Source: Galaxea fascicularis
Taxonomy: Eukaryota; Cnidaria; Anthozoa; Scleractinia; Euphylliidae
NCBI GenBank assembly: GCA_948470475.1
Contig: OX419343.1
Coordinates: 17,120,147 to 17,184,146, forward strand
Direction of reading: 5' to 3'
Length of the DNA: 64,000 nucleotides
How positions within the stretch are numbered: the stretch's first letter is position 1; each line of letters opens with the position of its first letter. This document shows positions 48,700 through 60,469 of the stretch, in pieces. Both the position numbers and the translations under genes were made by a program. The notes beneath the pieces are model-generated. The model did no database searches, was not told where the DNA came from, and worked only from the letters and a program-made list of their open reading frames with translations.

Positions 48700-49569
48700 T
48701 CCGTAAGTCTCACTCACAGAACTTGAAAATAATACTTCATGTTTAAAGTTACACAGTAGTGGAATGTTTTTGGAACAGATGCCCAGGATGGAAACTGTGC
48801 TTCAATGCCATTCTTAAATCTAGAAAACTAGTTTCCGCTCATTAAATTTTGCTCTTCAAGATCACTTAAAAACTTCAGTTAAGTGTTCCAGTATGTTATT
48901 GTGCCACTGAATTTACAGGGAAAGAATATTTTTTTAAGGTAGTACTGTACATGTATGAGTTTTGAGACCACCAAGTTTTTCAGATAATGAAAATAATATT
49001 ATTATATCATCTTCATGACAAAATAATTTTATAAATAATCATAGGTAGCTATTGTAAAGCCTGGGCCAAACAAGTGTGACACTTTCCAATAATTGGTTCT
49101 TATTAGAGTTGCATGGCAGTTTTCGTAAATCATCAGCACTTGCGCCAAACAAACACAAAAGTTCACAATCTGAGCTGGCCTGGATTTGATGACTTCATTT
49201 TGTGCGTGTTATGATAGCTACATATTTTCATAATTCTCCTGTAAATCTTAAGTGTTGATTCTCCATCTCCAAGGGTGCAAAAGAGTTTTAGGCCAAATGA
49301 GAATGGGAATCTTCACTCTCTAGTGCGTGACACTAGCAGTAGTCCACTAGCCTAAGACCAGTAGAAATTTGGCTTGGGCTAGTAAAATTTGAGAGCCACT
49401 AGCGACTGGGCTACTTGTAACAGAAGAAGTTTTGGAGATAGTAGTATTGATGAAGAAAAATTCAACCAGTTAAGAGTTTATAAATTCCAAAAAAATAAAA
49501 GAAAAATATTTCCCTGATACAAGATTAGTAGTTGCAATATTGGTTTTACGTAGAAGAGATTTGTTGAAC

Positions 49570-50055
49570 AATTTGACTACAAAGAATTGCGATAAAATTT
49601 AAAAATTTAAAACCATCTTGGTTCAAAGTTAAAAATTAAAAATGTGACAACGTTTTGACGTTCACTTAACATCATTCTCGAGTCAATAATGAGGGAAATG
49701 AGACCGAATATAAATGTAAAAGAAATACTAAGGGACACAAATAACAATGTGAAGTTATGCAAATAACAAAGTATTCGCACGTAGAGTTACACAAAGAGTT
49801 TGGTGCGAATAGAGTCTTTCTGAGTATTTAACTCAGGGTTCAGTTCCTTAATGAATAACATCTCAAAAATCAGATAATAAAACTTTGATCTACATTTCTT
49901 TAGGACAGAAAATTGCTTATTGCGGTTTATTGAGAATGACGTTAAGCCGAATGTTGAAACATCGTCACATTTTTAATTTTTAACTTTTTTAAACTTTGAA
50001 CCAAGATGGTTTTAAATTTTTAAATTTTATTGCAATTCTTTGTAGTCAACATTGC
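49570..50055. mobile_element. Element with long (over 100 bp) inverted ends
   Basis: The left arm (about 49575-49690) and right arm (about 49927-50053) are inverse copies. Shared words include GACTACAAAGAATTGC, AAAACCATCTTGGTTCAAAG and ATTAAAAATGTGAC. The inner parts of the arms contain TCATTCTC. The 240-bp centre has no coding frame. It is a MITE-like insertion 3' of CDV3. Confidence 0.65.
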
Positions 50056-50587
50056 TTTTGAGAGGAAATTGATGCTTGGCCTCCAAATGACAACATTAAT
50101 TTTTTGGCTGGTGTAATAGACTATTAGTCCGTGACAAGTTTGTTAAGAAGCTAAGACCAAGCACTGCTCTCATTAAGTCTCATTCTTGTTTGGCTTGAGC
50201 TTAATCATTAAAGGTGCTTGGGCTGTTTTGTGAGAAGACAGCAAAATCTGAATTGACTTAAGTATACACCAATGGAGAGACAAGCACAATGGACTTGTTC
50301 CCTTGACATGTGTAAGTGCCCTGTGAGGGGCATAAACACTCTGCAATGTTGTCACGTATCAAGGGAAAGTAAAGCAATCTCACCATAGTCTTTTTCTTGC
50401 AGTTTGCTTACTAAGAAGTCAAATTAAACTATTTCTTCTTCTCAGACTCGCACACTTTTAAATGTAAATTAGACTAACAATAGAATCAATACCACAGCAT
50501 TATTCTTGAAACTTTACACAGCTTTCATCTGTACTCTGGATCTAAGGTGCATATCCAGTCCATTTCAAGTTTAACACTGTGAAACAA

Positions 50588-53500
50588 CTAGCTCCTTCCC
50601 AAAGCATCAAATTTATTTTCCAAGTCAAGACGTGGACGCCGGTCAGCTAAGCTCTCCAGTGTCCGCGATCCATGTTTAACAGTTTCAAAACTCTTCCCAT
50701 TGTTTGTTTCTTTGCTGTTAATAAAGATAAAATATATTTTGAAAAATGGTTCATTACAAACTCACTTGAAACGTATCATTAGATAAACATAAACAAGTGA
50801 ATTGACTCTTTTAAATGAAACAACAACAAGACACTGAAATTCAAGATAAATGACCACCACCTCACGTCTCCTTACCATTGTCACTAGTTTGTCAATAACA
50901 CAACTTAATTTAACACACATTACAAAACAAAAAACAAAAACAAAATTAGCTGGCACAGGTAGCTACACTGTAGGGCTAATCTAGGTAGGCCAGACTTACA
51001 ATTATTGAGAATACAGGAAATGATCACTACGGTTCAGTTGAGTTGACCAAAACATAAGCTAAAAATGGGCATAGGCAAAATGCCTAAACTAGTCTAAAAA
51101 ATATGCAGATGAACATTTAAAGATAGAGGAACAGAAAGGCTCCGACATTAGTATGTATGAGCATGCTCATTGTCCATCTTTTGTTGTTGTTTAATTGAAG
51201 ATTGTGAATAGGCCAAGTGTACCATTGTGGCTATTCAAGTAAAATTACATGATACTGAACATTCACATTAAAGACAGTATAACATATCGAAACAAGTTAG
51301 AACAGTAAGGACAATCATGTGTTGGTATTGCAGATTAGAGTTAACTCTTTCCCAGTGCAAGTTTTAGGTCGTTTTTGCAATTTTACGAGTGAAAGCAATC
51401 AACACAATCTCATCATTCCTCATTTGGCATTACCATAGAGACTATACTGATCTACCACACGAAAGGCTGTTTCTTTTCTATCACACTTGTCATGTTACAT
51501 CGAGTTGCAAAAATACTTGAGACACTGTACGCCATTTGGCCTTGAATGACGTATCCATGATCTTCCGCTTTCCCTCCCCCTCTCCTTCTTATCAAAGTTG
51601 TTAACAGTGCAACACCATGCTTGAAACTTTGAGGAACAATTTTGAAAGGGGAACAGGGAGGGGGTGTGTATTGTATCTCACAGATTTTGTTAGCAGCAGC
51701 GTTTTAGAGAAAGAAGAGACGTTTTTGATTGCGAATGTCTCAACAATTTTGCAACTGGTTGTAGCTGTTGCTTGTTTGTCAAATGAGCTCTCAGGTTGGA
51801 ACTTGCTATGTATTTGATTTATATGTGTTTTTCTTTTTAGCCATTTGCCACTTCAGAAGCCCCCAGGGTGGCATCGTTAAGCTGGTTTGTGGTAGAGACA
51901 ATCCTCTGAAGGAAAACAAAGGTGAAAAAATGATTTCACAGTGGGTGAGTGGCCGAAATTCTCTCAGCGAAACCATGGCAGTTGACAAGTGAGGTCGTCT
52001 TTCTGGCCTTTCTGTGGATGGCTTCCAGCATCTACATGTACATTGTAATTTTGGTTTGTTTTGACTTGCAAATAATACACTAATATGAATAGTTTGCTGG
52101 TAGGACTGGATGGCTTGACACTTATAAAAAATATATCAAATAGAAATTAGTGGACTTCCATGTCACCGTTATCAAGGAGTTACCAAGAATTCATTTCAGT
52201 TGTGAAGACAAAAATGTCAGATGAGTCAGAATAGCTGTACTTAAATAGCTTTTGCTCTGCAGGCCAAAAGAGTGAGCAGGAAAGTGTGGAAGAGAATCAA
52301 GTAGAGGATCTGAACTTTACTGCAAATGTTGACTTTAAGCACAAGGAGGAATTTTTGTATAGGAAACTTTAAGACAAGAATACATACTTTTAGTGCTGCC
52401 TGAGGGCATTCAAAGCAAACATTTTTTGTTTTGTAGCAGTTTTCAGTTGTAGTGAGTTTATTGGGTGCTAAAGTTCAAACAGCCAAGCATTTAGCAGTAA
52501 CAACCATTCATTCAAATTCTAATTTTAAAGCAGTAATGGTGCTTTTGTACAATAAATATGGGTCTCTGGCGACCCAGAGATTGGAGTCCCACTGGTAAAG
52601 ACTTTTAATTAAGAGATCTACTTCTATACGCCTGTAGCTTTATTTGAGTCTTCCACCAAGGTTGAGTTGTATCCTTGTTTATGTTTCTTCATTAATATTT
52701 TCTATGTACCGACTGTACTTATCATGCTAACATAATGCCGTCTCCGGGAAAGAGAAGCAAACAGTTTCAAATGACTTTGTTGTATACCAACAAAATCTTA
52801 TGCATATTATTTTACCCAAAGATCGGACTCCAAAGGAAATATCTACCTTTTACTTGCTGCCATTGAAGCTGATAGTGTGGGGAAGGCAATTTCACTGTCA
52901 ATTTCTGGCATCTTTGATTTGCCAACAGGACCTCTTCTCCCAGGGGCCCTGTAAGCAGGTGGTCTGTATGCTCCTATTGGTTTGACTTCCTCTTGAGGTG
53001 CTGCTGTTGATGAAGAGAAAATACATCAGCTTTAGCACAAACTACTACACAACAACTGAAGAGGGCACATGCATCACAATTTGGCCATAATTTAAGTCCA
53101 AAATCTCTCTAAACCTGCTGTAGTTTGGACTAGACTGACAGTAAGCCATCACAAAGTTCAGAATTCCTTCAGTGACACTGCACTTTAAGGCCCAATTCAG
53201 ATGCCGTACTTTTCACAAGCCAAGCCTAATTCATAGAATTAAGTACATGAAAAGTTAGGTGTCTGAATCTATTAGGAATGGCTATTTTAATTATTTTGGA
53301 ACAGCTCAGGTGTTCTTTTCACCTTGCTTGGCCGGGAATTTTGACTTTTGAACAAGGCTCTTGGGGTAAGGTGGTCAACCCATCACCCAGCCTCCACACA
53401 ACCCTGATGTGTGTATGGGCAGACCACAACACCTACTCTTCTACATGTATGTCCAGGGTTCTTGGTAGTAGCCGGCAACCGGTGAATTCCGCCACCTGTC

Positions 53501-56500
53501 AAGACGAAAGTAGCTGCCTGTGCTGGCTATGAAATTTGCCTTTGTGTGCCCCCAGGCTGAAGTTTAGCCGCCTGTAAGTATTTCTGTGCCGTCTGACAAA
53601 AAAAAATACTGAGAACCCTGTATGTCCCCTTCTAGTTTTACATCTGGAGGCGAAGGAGACAAGGCCAATGGCTTAAGATCACTGCCCAATGACATGACCA
53701 TCTGAACTAAAGTGGATGTTGAGCACACAGGTTATTGTTCAATAGTGGCAGCTTATCACTACAGGTAGTTATGTGATAACCTTGAAACACCAAAGTCCTG
53801 GTTTGAAGTCCTACTCTGACAGCCTACAACTCAAAACATTCTGTCAGAACCTTTGATGCCTTTCTTTGACAATTTAAAATTTTTATGAATTTCTTCTACA
53901 TACATACCAGCAATAGCTTGAGAGGCTGAGGACATTTGCTGCCAAGGTCCTGTACTTTTGTCCTTCCTCAATGATGAATCCCCTGTGCAACAAGCCAAAC
54001 ATACACTTAACCTCAGAAAACAAATGTAGACTGCCTTTACTCTACTTTACCAACATACAGTAAGGCAAAAATTAAAATTGTAATAATGGAAGACTTTGTT
54101 ATACAACATGCACATTTTGTGAGGTGACCACACCTTCATTATCTTCATCTTCTTGTTCATTTCCTTCTTGTCCTTCATTGTCAGGGTTCTCTCTTTTGAA
54201 ACAAAATTAATAAAAACAACTGTTAGACTGGGAAACCCACGAGCAACCATTGATCTAGTACCATGTTGTGTACTGAAAACTGACCAAAATGAACAACCAG
54301 TCATCCTCTACTCACATACTTAAAACTAACCAAATCATTAGGCTGGTCAGCTTGGTTGGTAAAGAATTCTACATGGGTGCAAGCCCCATCCAAGCGGGGC
54401 TGATTTTCTCCCATACAAAATATTGGAGACCCTTCACATCCTTAATGGCAGAAGGAATCTTCTACAGAGATGTCAACTGAGACATCCAAAACCATACAAG
54501 ATTTCATGAGGGTATCCATGCCATTAACTTCACATGAACAGCTCAAATTTTAGAAATAGACAGACTTACGTAATCTGAAGTGACTGTATTCTTAGTCCAG
54601 AGTAATCTTTCTCAGTTGGTTCCTGAAAGTCAATCCACTCCTCTTCATTCTGAAATTATACCAAAAAGAACACTTATTTTTAGCCCCCTGTTAAGTTGTT
54701 TCTTGGCTCCATGGGCTGAGTTAAATCGCACAGTCTGCATTGATTGTAAAAGACAATAACTTGCCAAAAAACAAGGGAAGAATTTTTGGTCTGTATGTAC
54801 CTTCTGAGAACTTATACAGACCTCGCTGATTTTCTCATGTAAATCATGTTGTTATTATGCCAACTAGTCCACATTTGCACAAGAAGACGGAGGTTTGTAT
54901 CAAAACAAGGTGACTCTCCTGGTCACTGAACACAGCTGTAAAATGGGCTTTTCTGAGTTGTGTGCTTTATATAAATAGAGATGGAACTGTCCTGTTGGTG
55001 GTAACAAAAATGAAAAAAAAAAACAAGAATGTATTAGTTGAAAGAAAAACTGTTTGTTGTAGTCTGAAATGTCAGCCGTCTCCTCTCCCTAACCCACGGA
55101 GGCACGGGCGAGAGACGTCTGAATTTCCAGCGTTATAATGTCATCCGGTGACGTCACGTACTTGTGCAGATATGGTAGGTAGTTTTTGATTGGTTCTTAC
55201 ACATTTGGATTAGATGACTTTTTATCATTGGTTCAACACGCCAACAGTTACATTCGCAAGCAACGTTGGGGAACACAGAACTTATTAGTATTGCGTTACA
55301 TAGTTTACATTTATTTCATCACGGGGAACACATAGGGCGATTTCAACTCAAAATTGGAGGCACCTTTGCAGGGATTTATTGAGGTTTGGCTTGACAAAGT
55401 TGAAGGATGAACAGAGGACCGCTTTGCTTTATCTTCTTTCTGGATGTTTTTGTCAACCTTCACATCAGCTTTGACAAGTTTAACCTATGAATGATTGTTT
55501 GACGGCTTTCGTAGGGATGCTAGGGGTGAAGTAAGGAATTAATCCCTTTGGTTCACTATCTTTTTCCAAAATTCCACACAAATACATCCGTTTATTGATG
55601 TTTTTGTACGCAAATTTTCCCCAAAGGACTTTTGCAATGACAGGGAAAACACATACGCGCGCTGTTGTCAATTGCAAGCTTTAACGGCAGCTTCGTCAAT
55701 TCGAGTTCAATTGGGAAAGAAGTATGATCCCGTAAATTTACTCCAGAGGCTTCATCGTCAAGCTTAACGGCACACAAAACCCAGACACCTTCATACATAT
55801 GCATGCAATCGACACTCGTGGCCGCCGTCCTGGTAAGAAATTTTAATTTCTTACAACATTGCCTAAATTAAAACGTGACGTCACCGGATGGCATTACAAC
55901 GCTCGGAATTCAGACGTCTCTCTCGCCCGTGCCCCCTGTGGGTTAGGGAGAGGAGACGGCTGACATTTCAGACTAGGTTTGTTGTTGTTGGGGAGGGGGA
56001 GGGGAAAGAAAAAAACGCTTGCTTGCACTCATTGTTCGTTTGAGAAACTCTGTTCGTGGGCGAACAGAGTCTCTGATTGGTATGGTAGAGCTCAAGCAGA
56101 TTGATACCTGCCAATTAAAGGTAGTTTTTTTACCGCTCATTCCGTGGGAGATAAGAAGCGGACTAGTGAAGCTCGAAGAAGCTCTTTTATTTCTCTCCGA
56201 GCTGGGTATGACACGTGAATTACGTCCCGAGCAAAAAGAAGCCATTTTGATACTTGTACACGGAAAGGATTTGGTAGCAGTTCTTCCGACGGGCTTTGGT
56301 AAAAACCTCATCTTTCAGTTGTTGATTCGTGTAAAAGAAATATTATCGTCGAAAGCTGCGTGTGTGGTTGTCGTCTGTCCTCTGAAAAGCATCGTACAAG
56401 ATCAGTTCACTGAAGCATCTTCAATGGGTTTGACGCCAACATCACTTGCAAGTACTAGATTGCAAGATGTGGTAAAATGGGGTTGGAAGGCCTACACAAC

Positions 56501-58921
56501 TCCTGTTTGTGTGTTTGCCGCTTCTATCTCGGTTCTATTGACCGATTTAGCTTCTTGCTTGTTTTCGGCAGGGTGAGACGGTGGTTTAGGGGATAACATG
56601 ATGATGATAGTGATTGAAACAGCCATGTCCTTAAATGTCACATGTTATGTATTTTGATACCAAAGGTCATTTCTGGGTTTAAATTCTGCATTTATCACCT
56701 GCTTGTTTTGACCCTTGTTGTTTCTGTTTAGCGACTGTGGCCCTTTATATGCCCTCTGAAGCATTTTGTGTAGCTTTGGTTTGGCATGTTTCAGTGCGTT
56801 CAGTAACAGTACAGCCTCTCTCATGTTATCAAGGATAGGAATTTAAGCCGCTTAATATAATAATCTTCATTGTAGCAAGATGTTGTGTTTCTTTTGCGAC
56901 TATTCGTCTCTTTATCCTTTCTTTAGTATTGCACCTTCTTAGAGAGCTATACAACACTTGAAATCGAGCGCTAAAATCTGCTGTAATTACGGTTGTATCT
57001 TTATCATCGTTTCGCTCCGCTCTGTAACTGTGGTTATTGTATTTTCCTCCTTTTGTTCTACTTTGTTTTTGTCCGAAGCAGATTTTATGAAATTACTTCA
57101 TTTTCATTGGCTGCAATGAAACCAAAATTAATGGCGGCTAAACACTCGAAAGATGAAAACCACCAAAACCGCCTGCACTGCAGGCTACATGTAAATGTAA
57201 TCCTAAGCCAAGGAATGTATGTACTGGGATAACATTGTATAGATTCGCAGCTACCTTGATTCAAAGAAAAACAGCATATTGACTATCTGACAACAGCTGG
57301 ATTCCCCAGCTACTTTTTGCACATCCCTGCCTACATAAAAAAAAATTAGTGACAGCCCTGCTTCACATAGCCAGTAATAAAAAGATTTTAGTTCTACTTT
57401 TGAAAGAAATGGTAAATCTGAAATCAATTTGGTGCTTTCTTCTAAAAATTGTATTAAGTTTACTTTGTATTTTGATTGAATAAAATCTTGTTGAACAGTC
57501 TTTACTTTGTGGGCAAACTGTTAAGCCAAGTTTCTAATCACAATTTGAGGAGTACATGTAATTGGACACTTGGGTGTCGTCAGCAATCTTTGAAAACCTT
57601 TCTTACTCGATTGTAAACAATGTTATGAACTTTACTCAGACAAATTCTCTTCTTTTGTAGATGCGTTTGGAAGTCACTAGCCTCATATTTGTAAGGCACG
57701 GAGCGCTGTTGGACCTTGAGCGTTACACAAGCACTTTATTGCAACTGTCCTTAGAATTATAATTCTCGCTATTTGGAAAATAAATGCAGAGGACTGTAAT
57801 TTTGTGTATAGTGTCATTGTTTCGTATTTAACATTTCTGCTCAGTTGTATTTTCTAAACGGGATTGCTTTGAGGGTGAAATTTTACGTTTTTAACTATTT
57901 CATGCAAATTAGCTGTTACGCGTTACATGTTGATTTCGTAACTATTTTCTTGCATCTTCAAGATTTTTTTATTCCTTGGTTCTTCCAAGTGATAATTCTT
58001 TAACTTATCACTTAACTACAATCCTTGCTGAAGTAATGTAGAAGGTTTGAACGAAATCCGTCGTTAGCTTGCAAAGATATTGCAAAATATATTTGGGCAA
58101 CCACTGATGTACATGTGTATCGTGCTACAAGTCTAAATTTTAGTTCTTGATTCTATCCACTTTTCATGTTGATCATTACAGTGGTTAACACTAGCAGATC
58201 CAGTGAAGTGCCAAATCCAGACCTAGAGATGAATGGGAGGGGGGGAGGGGGGGAAGAGGGGAGGGTTTGGGAACCTTCTAATTTTACACAAAGTATTGCT
58301 CAAACAGCAATTCTTAGAGGTATCACTCTTGGTAACATAAGTAAGCACTACCACTGTTCCTGACCTACAGCATTCACTGATTTGTTTACTGACCGATGAA
58401 ACAACAGTTTCAATCATTCACTTGGGGCTAAAATTCTACTGATATAGTGATATTACATCATTAGTTTAAGAATTAAATTTCTTACAAATTCATGGGTCTA
58501 TTTTTAAATGGCTCACTAGCTCCACCAAGCAATATAGACGTATAGAGCCACACTAACTGAAATAGGTTATAACCTCATTTTAGTATGAAGATTAGTAACA
58601 AGTCTCCCTTTTTGACGAGAACCGAATTAATATTCCCACGTGACTCTGAACGCCGATCGACGACAATGTTATAAAGAATGATTGCTTGTTCAATCTCCCA
58701 TTAAAAAAGGTTAGTATTCTTACCAGATTTGACGGTGTTGGTGTCACTCCAGACGCCTTTTTACCAGACTGATCCTTCGACTTGCTATCCGTCTCTTTCT
58801 GACTGCTTCCAACTTGTTTCGTTATAGCATCGCTTGTGGTGAATTTGCTCTTCCCTTTTTGCTTCTTCCCTTTCGCCTTTTTCGCGAAGAAATCTTCCAG
58901 AGATTTGTCATCGTCGGACAT
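50588..58921 (-). CDS. CDV3: CDV3 homologue, 6 exons, 227 aa
   Basis: This encodes a small, charged, probably disordered protein conserved in animals whose molecular role is poorly known. Minus-strand exons: 58921-58724, 54649-54570, 54192-54134, 53982-53908, 53003-52854, 50709-50588; sum 684 nt, phases consistent. Family landmarks occur in order: SLEDFFAKKAKGKKQKGK at the N-terminus, EEEWIDFQEPTEKDYSGLRI, an acidic stretch, STGPWQQM, IGAYRPPAYR, PEIDSEIAFPTL and a C-terminal GKSFETVKHG...LENKFDAL. The last acceptor is chosen at AAAG|AAAC because the nearer AACAG site shifts the frame and loses the conserved end. Intron 1 (4.1 kb) contains a 916-bp inverted-repeat element and a helicase fragment. 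The start lies head to head with HINT3. Confidence 0.9.
55060..55976. mobile_element. Long inverted-repeat element in CDV3 intron 1
   Basis: About 100-bp arms: TAGTCTGAAATGTCAGCCGT at the left and its inverse ending CAGACTAG at the right, both continuing through CTCTCCCTAACCCAC, GAGAGACGTCTGAATTCC-like and CGGTGACGTCAC words. GTTTGTTG lies just outside each end (55052-55059 and 55977-55984), consistent with an 8-bp target duplication. Two short minus-strand frames inside (55804-55480) are not recognised. Confidence 0.7.
56019..56576 (+). pseudogene. RecQ-like helicase N-terminal fragment
   Basis: The frame holds the start of a RecQ-type helicase core: LRPEQKEAILILVHGKDLVA (Q motif region), VLPTGFGKNLIFQLL (Walker A) and VVVVCPLKSIVQDQ (motif Ia). 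The usual Ser/Thr after the Walker A lysine is Asn. After about residue 145 the similarity stops and no later helicase motifs (DEAH box onward) follow. High-copy RecQ-like genes occur in corals as I recall. It is antisense in CDV3 intron 1 and most likely a dead fragment. Confidence 0.6.
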
Positions 58922-59091
58922 AGCTTTCTACACGAAAAGGACCCAGGCGAAGCGCCGGGAAATGGAGACAGCCACGAAAATTCCACAGACCGTGAATACT
59001 CCGTTACTTCTTTCTTCCGAACTTCTTCCGAGACATGACGCATGTGCTCAAGAACTTCTCGTCCCAATCCTTCACGGTTTTGTTTTTCAAC
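58922..59091. promoter_or_regulatory. Putative bidirectional promoter between CDV3 and HINT3
   Basis: Only about 170 bp separate the CDV3 start (minus, 58921) from the favoured HINT3 start (plus, 59092). No TATA box is evident. Because the space is so small, the two genes must share promoter sequence or have very short leaders. This is inference from layout. Confidence 0.5.
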
Positions 59092-59553
59092 ATGGCGGCG
59101 GCCGAGGAAGACCATTTTGGAAGAAAACCCGGTTGCATTTTCTGTAAAATCGCAGCCGGTGAAGTCGAGGAAACTCGACTGACATACAAAGATGAACAAA
59201 TTGCAGCTTTTTCAGATCGTAAGCCAGCGGCAAGACACCACTTTTTGGTCGTTCCCAAAGAACACTACGGTAATCCGAAGTCACTACATTCTACTCACGT
59301 TAATTTAGTTGAACGCTTGTTGGAGGTTGGTAAAAAGGTAATTGTGGATAATCAAGCTGACAGTGAAGATGTATTATTTGGATATCATTGGCCTCCATTT
59401 AACTCTATACAACATCTCCATCTACATGTTATTTCACCGCGCTCAGAGATGAAATTTTTTGCTCGTCAGATTTACAAGCCAAATAGCTTATGGTTTGTGA
59501 CCCACGACTGGTTATTGGAACATTTGAAGAAAAAACCTGCTGATTCTCCTTGA
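59092..59553 (+). CDS. HINT3: HINT3-type histidine triad protein, single exon, 153 aa
   Basis: HIT-family nucleotide hydrolase; vertebrate HINT3 is an adenosine 5'-monophosphoramidase in cytosol and nucleus. The protein has a zinc-site-like CIFCKIAAG near the N-terminus, RHHFLVVPKEHYGN in the middle, and the histidine triad HLHLHVI after PPFNSIQ, then the HINT3-like tail NSLWFVTHDWLLEHLKKKP. I prefer ATG 59092 (AACATGGCG context, protein begins MAAAEEDHFG); an in-frame ATG at 59035 would add 19 residues with no conserved feature. The gene has no introns. An AATAAA at 60236 would put the hAT-like element at 59822-60218 in its 3' UTR. Confidence 0.92.
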   Translation: MAAAEEDHFGRKPGCIFCKIAAGEVEETRLTYKDEQIAAFSDRKPAARHHFLVVPKEHYGNPKSLHSTHVNLVERLLEVGKKVIVDNQADSEDVLFGYHWPPFNSIQHLHLHVISPRSEMKFFARQIYKPNSLWFVTHDWLLEHLKKKPADSP

Positions 59554-59821
59554 TGTTAACATAACAGATTGCCTTCTTTGTCGAGAAAAGGTTCAGTTTC
59601 GAGGTTGGGGAAATCTTTGTTCGATACAGAACTTTTTGTGATCTTTCTGTGTATACCTGACAATGGCTGGTCGCAGTTATCACAGATGACGCATCCTGGC
59701 TGTCCTGTTTTTTGCAACCTTGATAAGCACTGCACTCACGGATACCGAACGAACTCATTTCCACTTTGCTGGAGCTACCTTTGCGCGGTCCATACAACAA
59801 GACCGGCACTCTGGTATGGAT

Positions 59822-60218
59822 CAGGGGCACCCAACGAGAATATAGTTCAAAACCACTAAACATAGCATTGTTGAACGTATTTCAGTATTTAAACGGTAGT
59901 TATAGGCATATTTTCATCTCCTAAAAATTTTTCATCTGTTCGGATTTCCAAGCTGAAAGTTTAGTGATCCGAAAATGATAGGGATCAAAACTTACCTTTT
60001 CGAAAATGTCAGCCAGAAATAAGGCTCCCGAAAATTCTAGGTGACCTTTTTAGGGTAAAAATCCGTTAAAAATGGGCAATTATACCATTTTTTAGATGTT
60101 CGAAAATCCTAGGAGAGGCAGGCAAGCAAGAAATTTTACAACAAATGTTCCGAAAATTCTAGATCTCAAATCGTCTTCCGAACAGATATTTTCCGAAAAT
60201 TGACGTTGGGTGCCCCTG
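59822..60218. mobile_element. hAT-like non-autonomous element, 6-bp target duplication
   Basis: Ends CAGGGGCACCCAACG and CGTTGGGTGCCCCTG are perfect inverse copies. ATGGAT flanks both sides (59816-59821 and 60219-60224). Subterminal words such as TTCGGATTTC and CCGAAAATT repeat inside, and the family matches 271-733. No coding frame is present. Confidence 0.8.
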
Positions 60219-60257
60219 ATGGATGAAATGTTTGGAATAAAATTAATGTTATTTGGG

Positions 60258-60440
60258 GTGCGTTCCTTTGGGATGATCCAGATCAGGATCAGTGATCCAA
60301 GATCACTCGGATCCTGTTGTATCAAAGGAATCGAGGAATTCTTGCCCAGAGTGGATTTCTCGGTTCGTTCTCTTGATGCGCCATGATCCGAATGATCTTA
60401 GATCATTGATCCTGATCTGGAGCATCCTATAGGAACGCAC
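60258..60440. mobile_element. MITE with GTGCGTTCC ends
   Basis: GTGCGTTCCTTTGGGATG...CCAGATCAGGATCA faces TGATCCTGATCTGG...CATCCTATAGGAACGCAC. The arms are about 55 bp with many GATC words. No clear target duplication is visible. Confidence 0.7.
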
Positions 60441-60469
60441 ACTAAGACTATCATATCAACTGGTTGTTA

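Larger units (their letters stand above)
45241..50587. other. Intergenic stretch between GALNT B and CDV3
   Basis: No coding exon can be supported here. It holds inverted-repeat elements at 46645-46752, 48489-48699 and 49570-50055, and otherwise AT-rich sequence in which I see nothing. Confidence 0.5.

Noticed and set aside
50710..50714. AACAG acceptor for the last CDV3 exon
   Set aside because: Using it shifts the frame and ends early without the conserved KSFETVKHG segment.
54340..54420. Possible tRNA/SINE in CDV3 intron 2
   Set aside because: Some stem-like words occur but no B box or cloverleaf can be drawn.
59035..59091. Upstream in-frame ATG for HINT3
   Set aside because: It adds 19 unconserved residues and has a weaker start context than ATG 59092.
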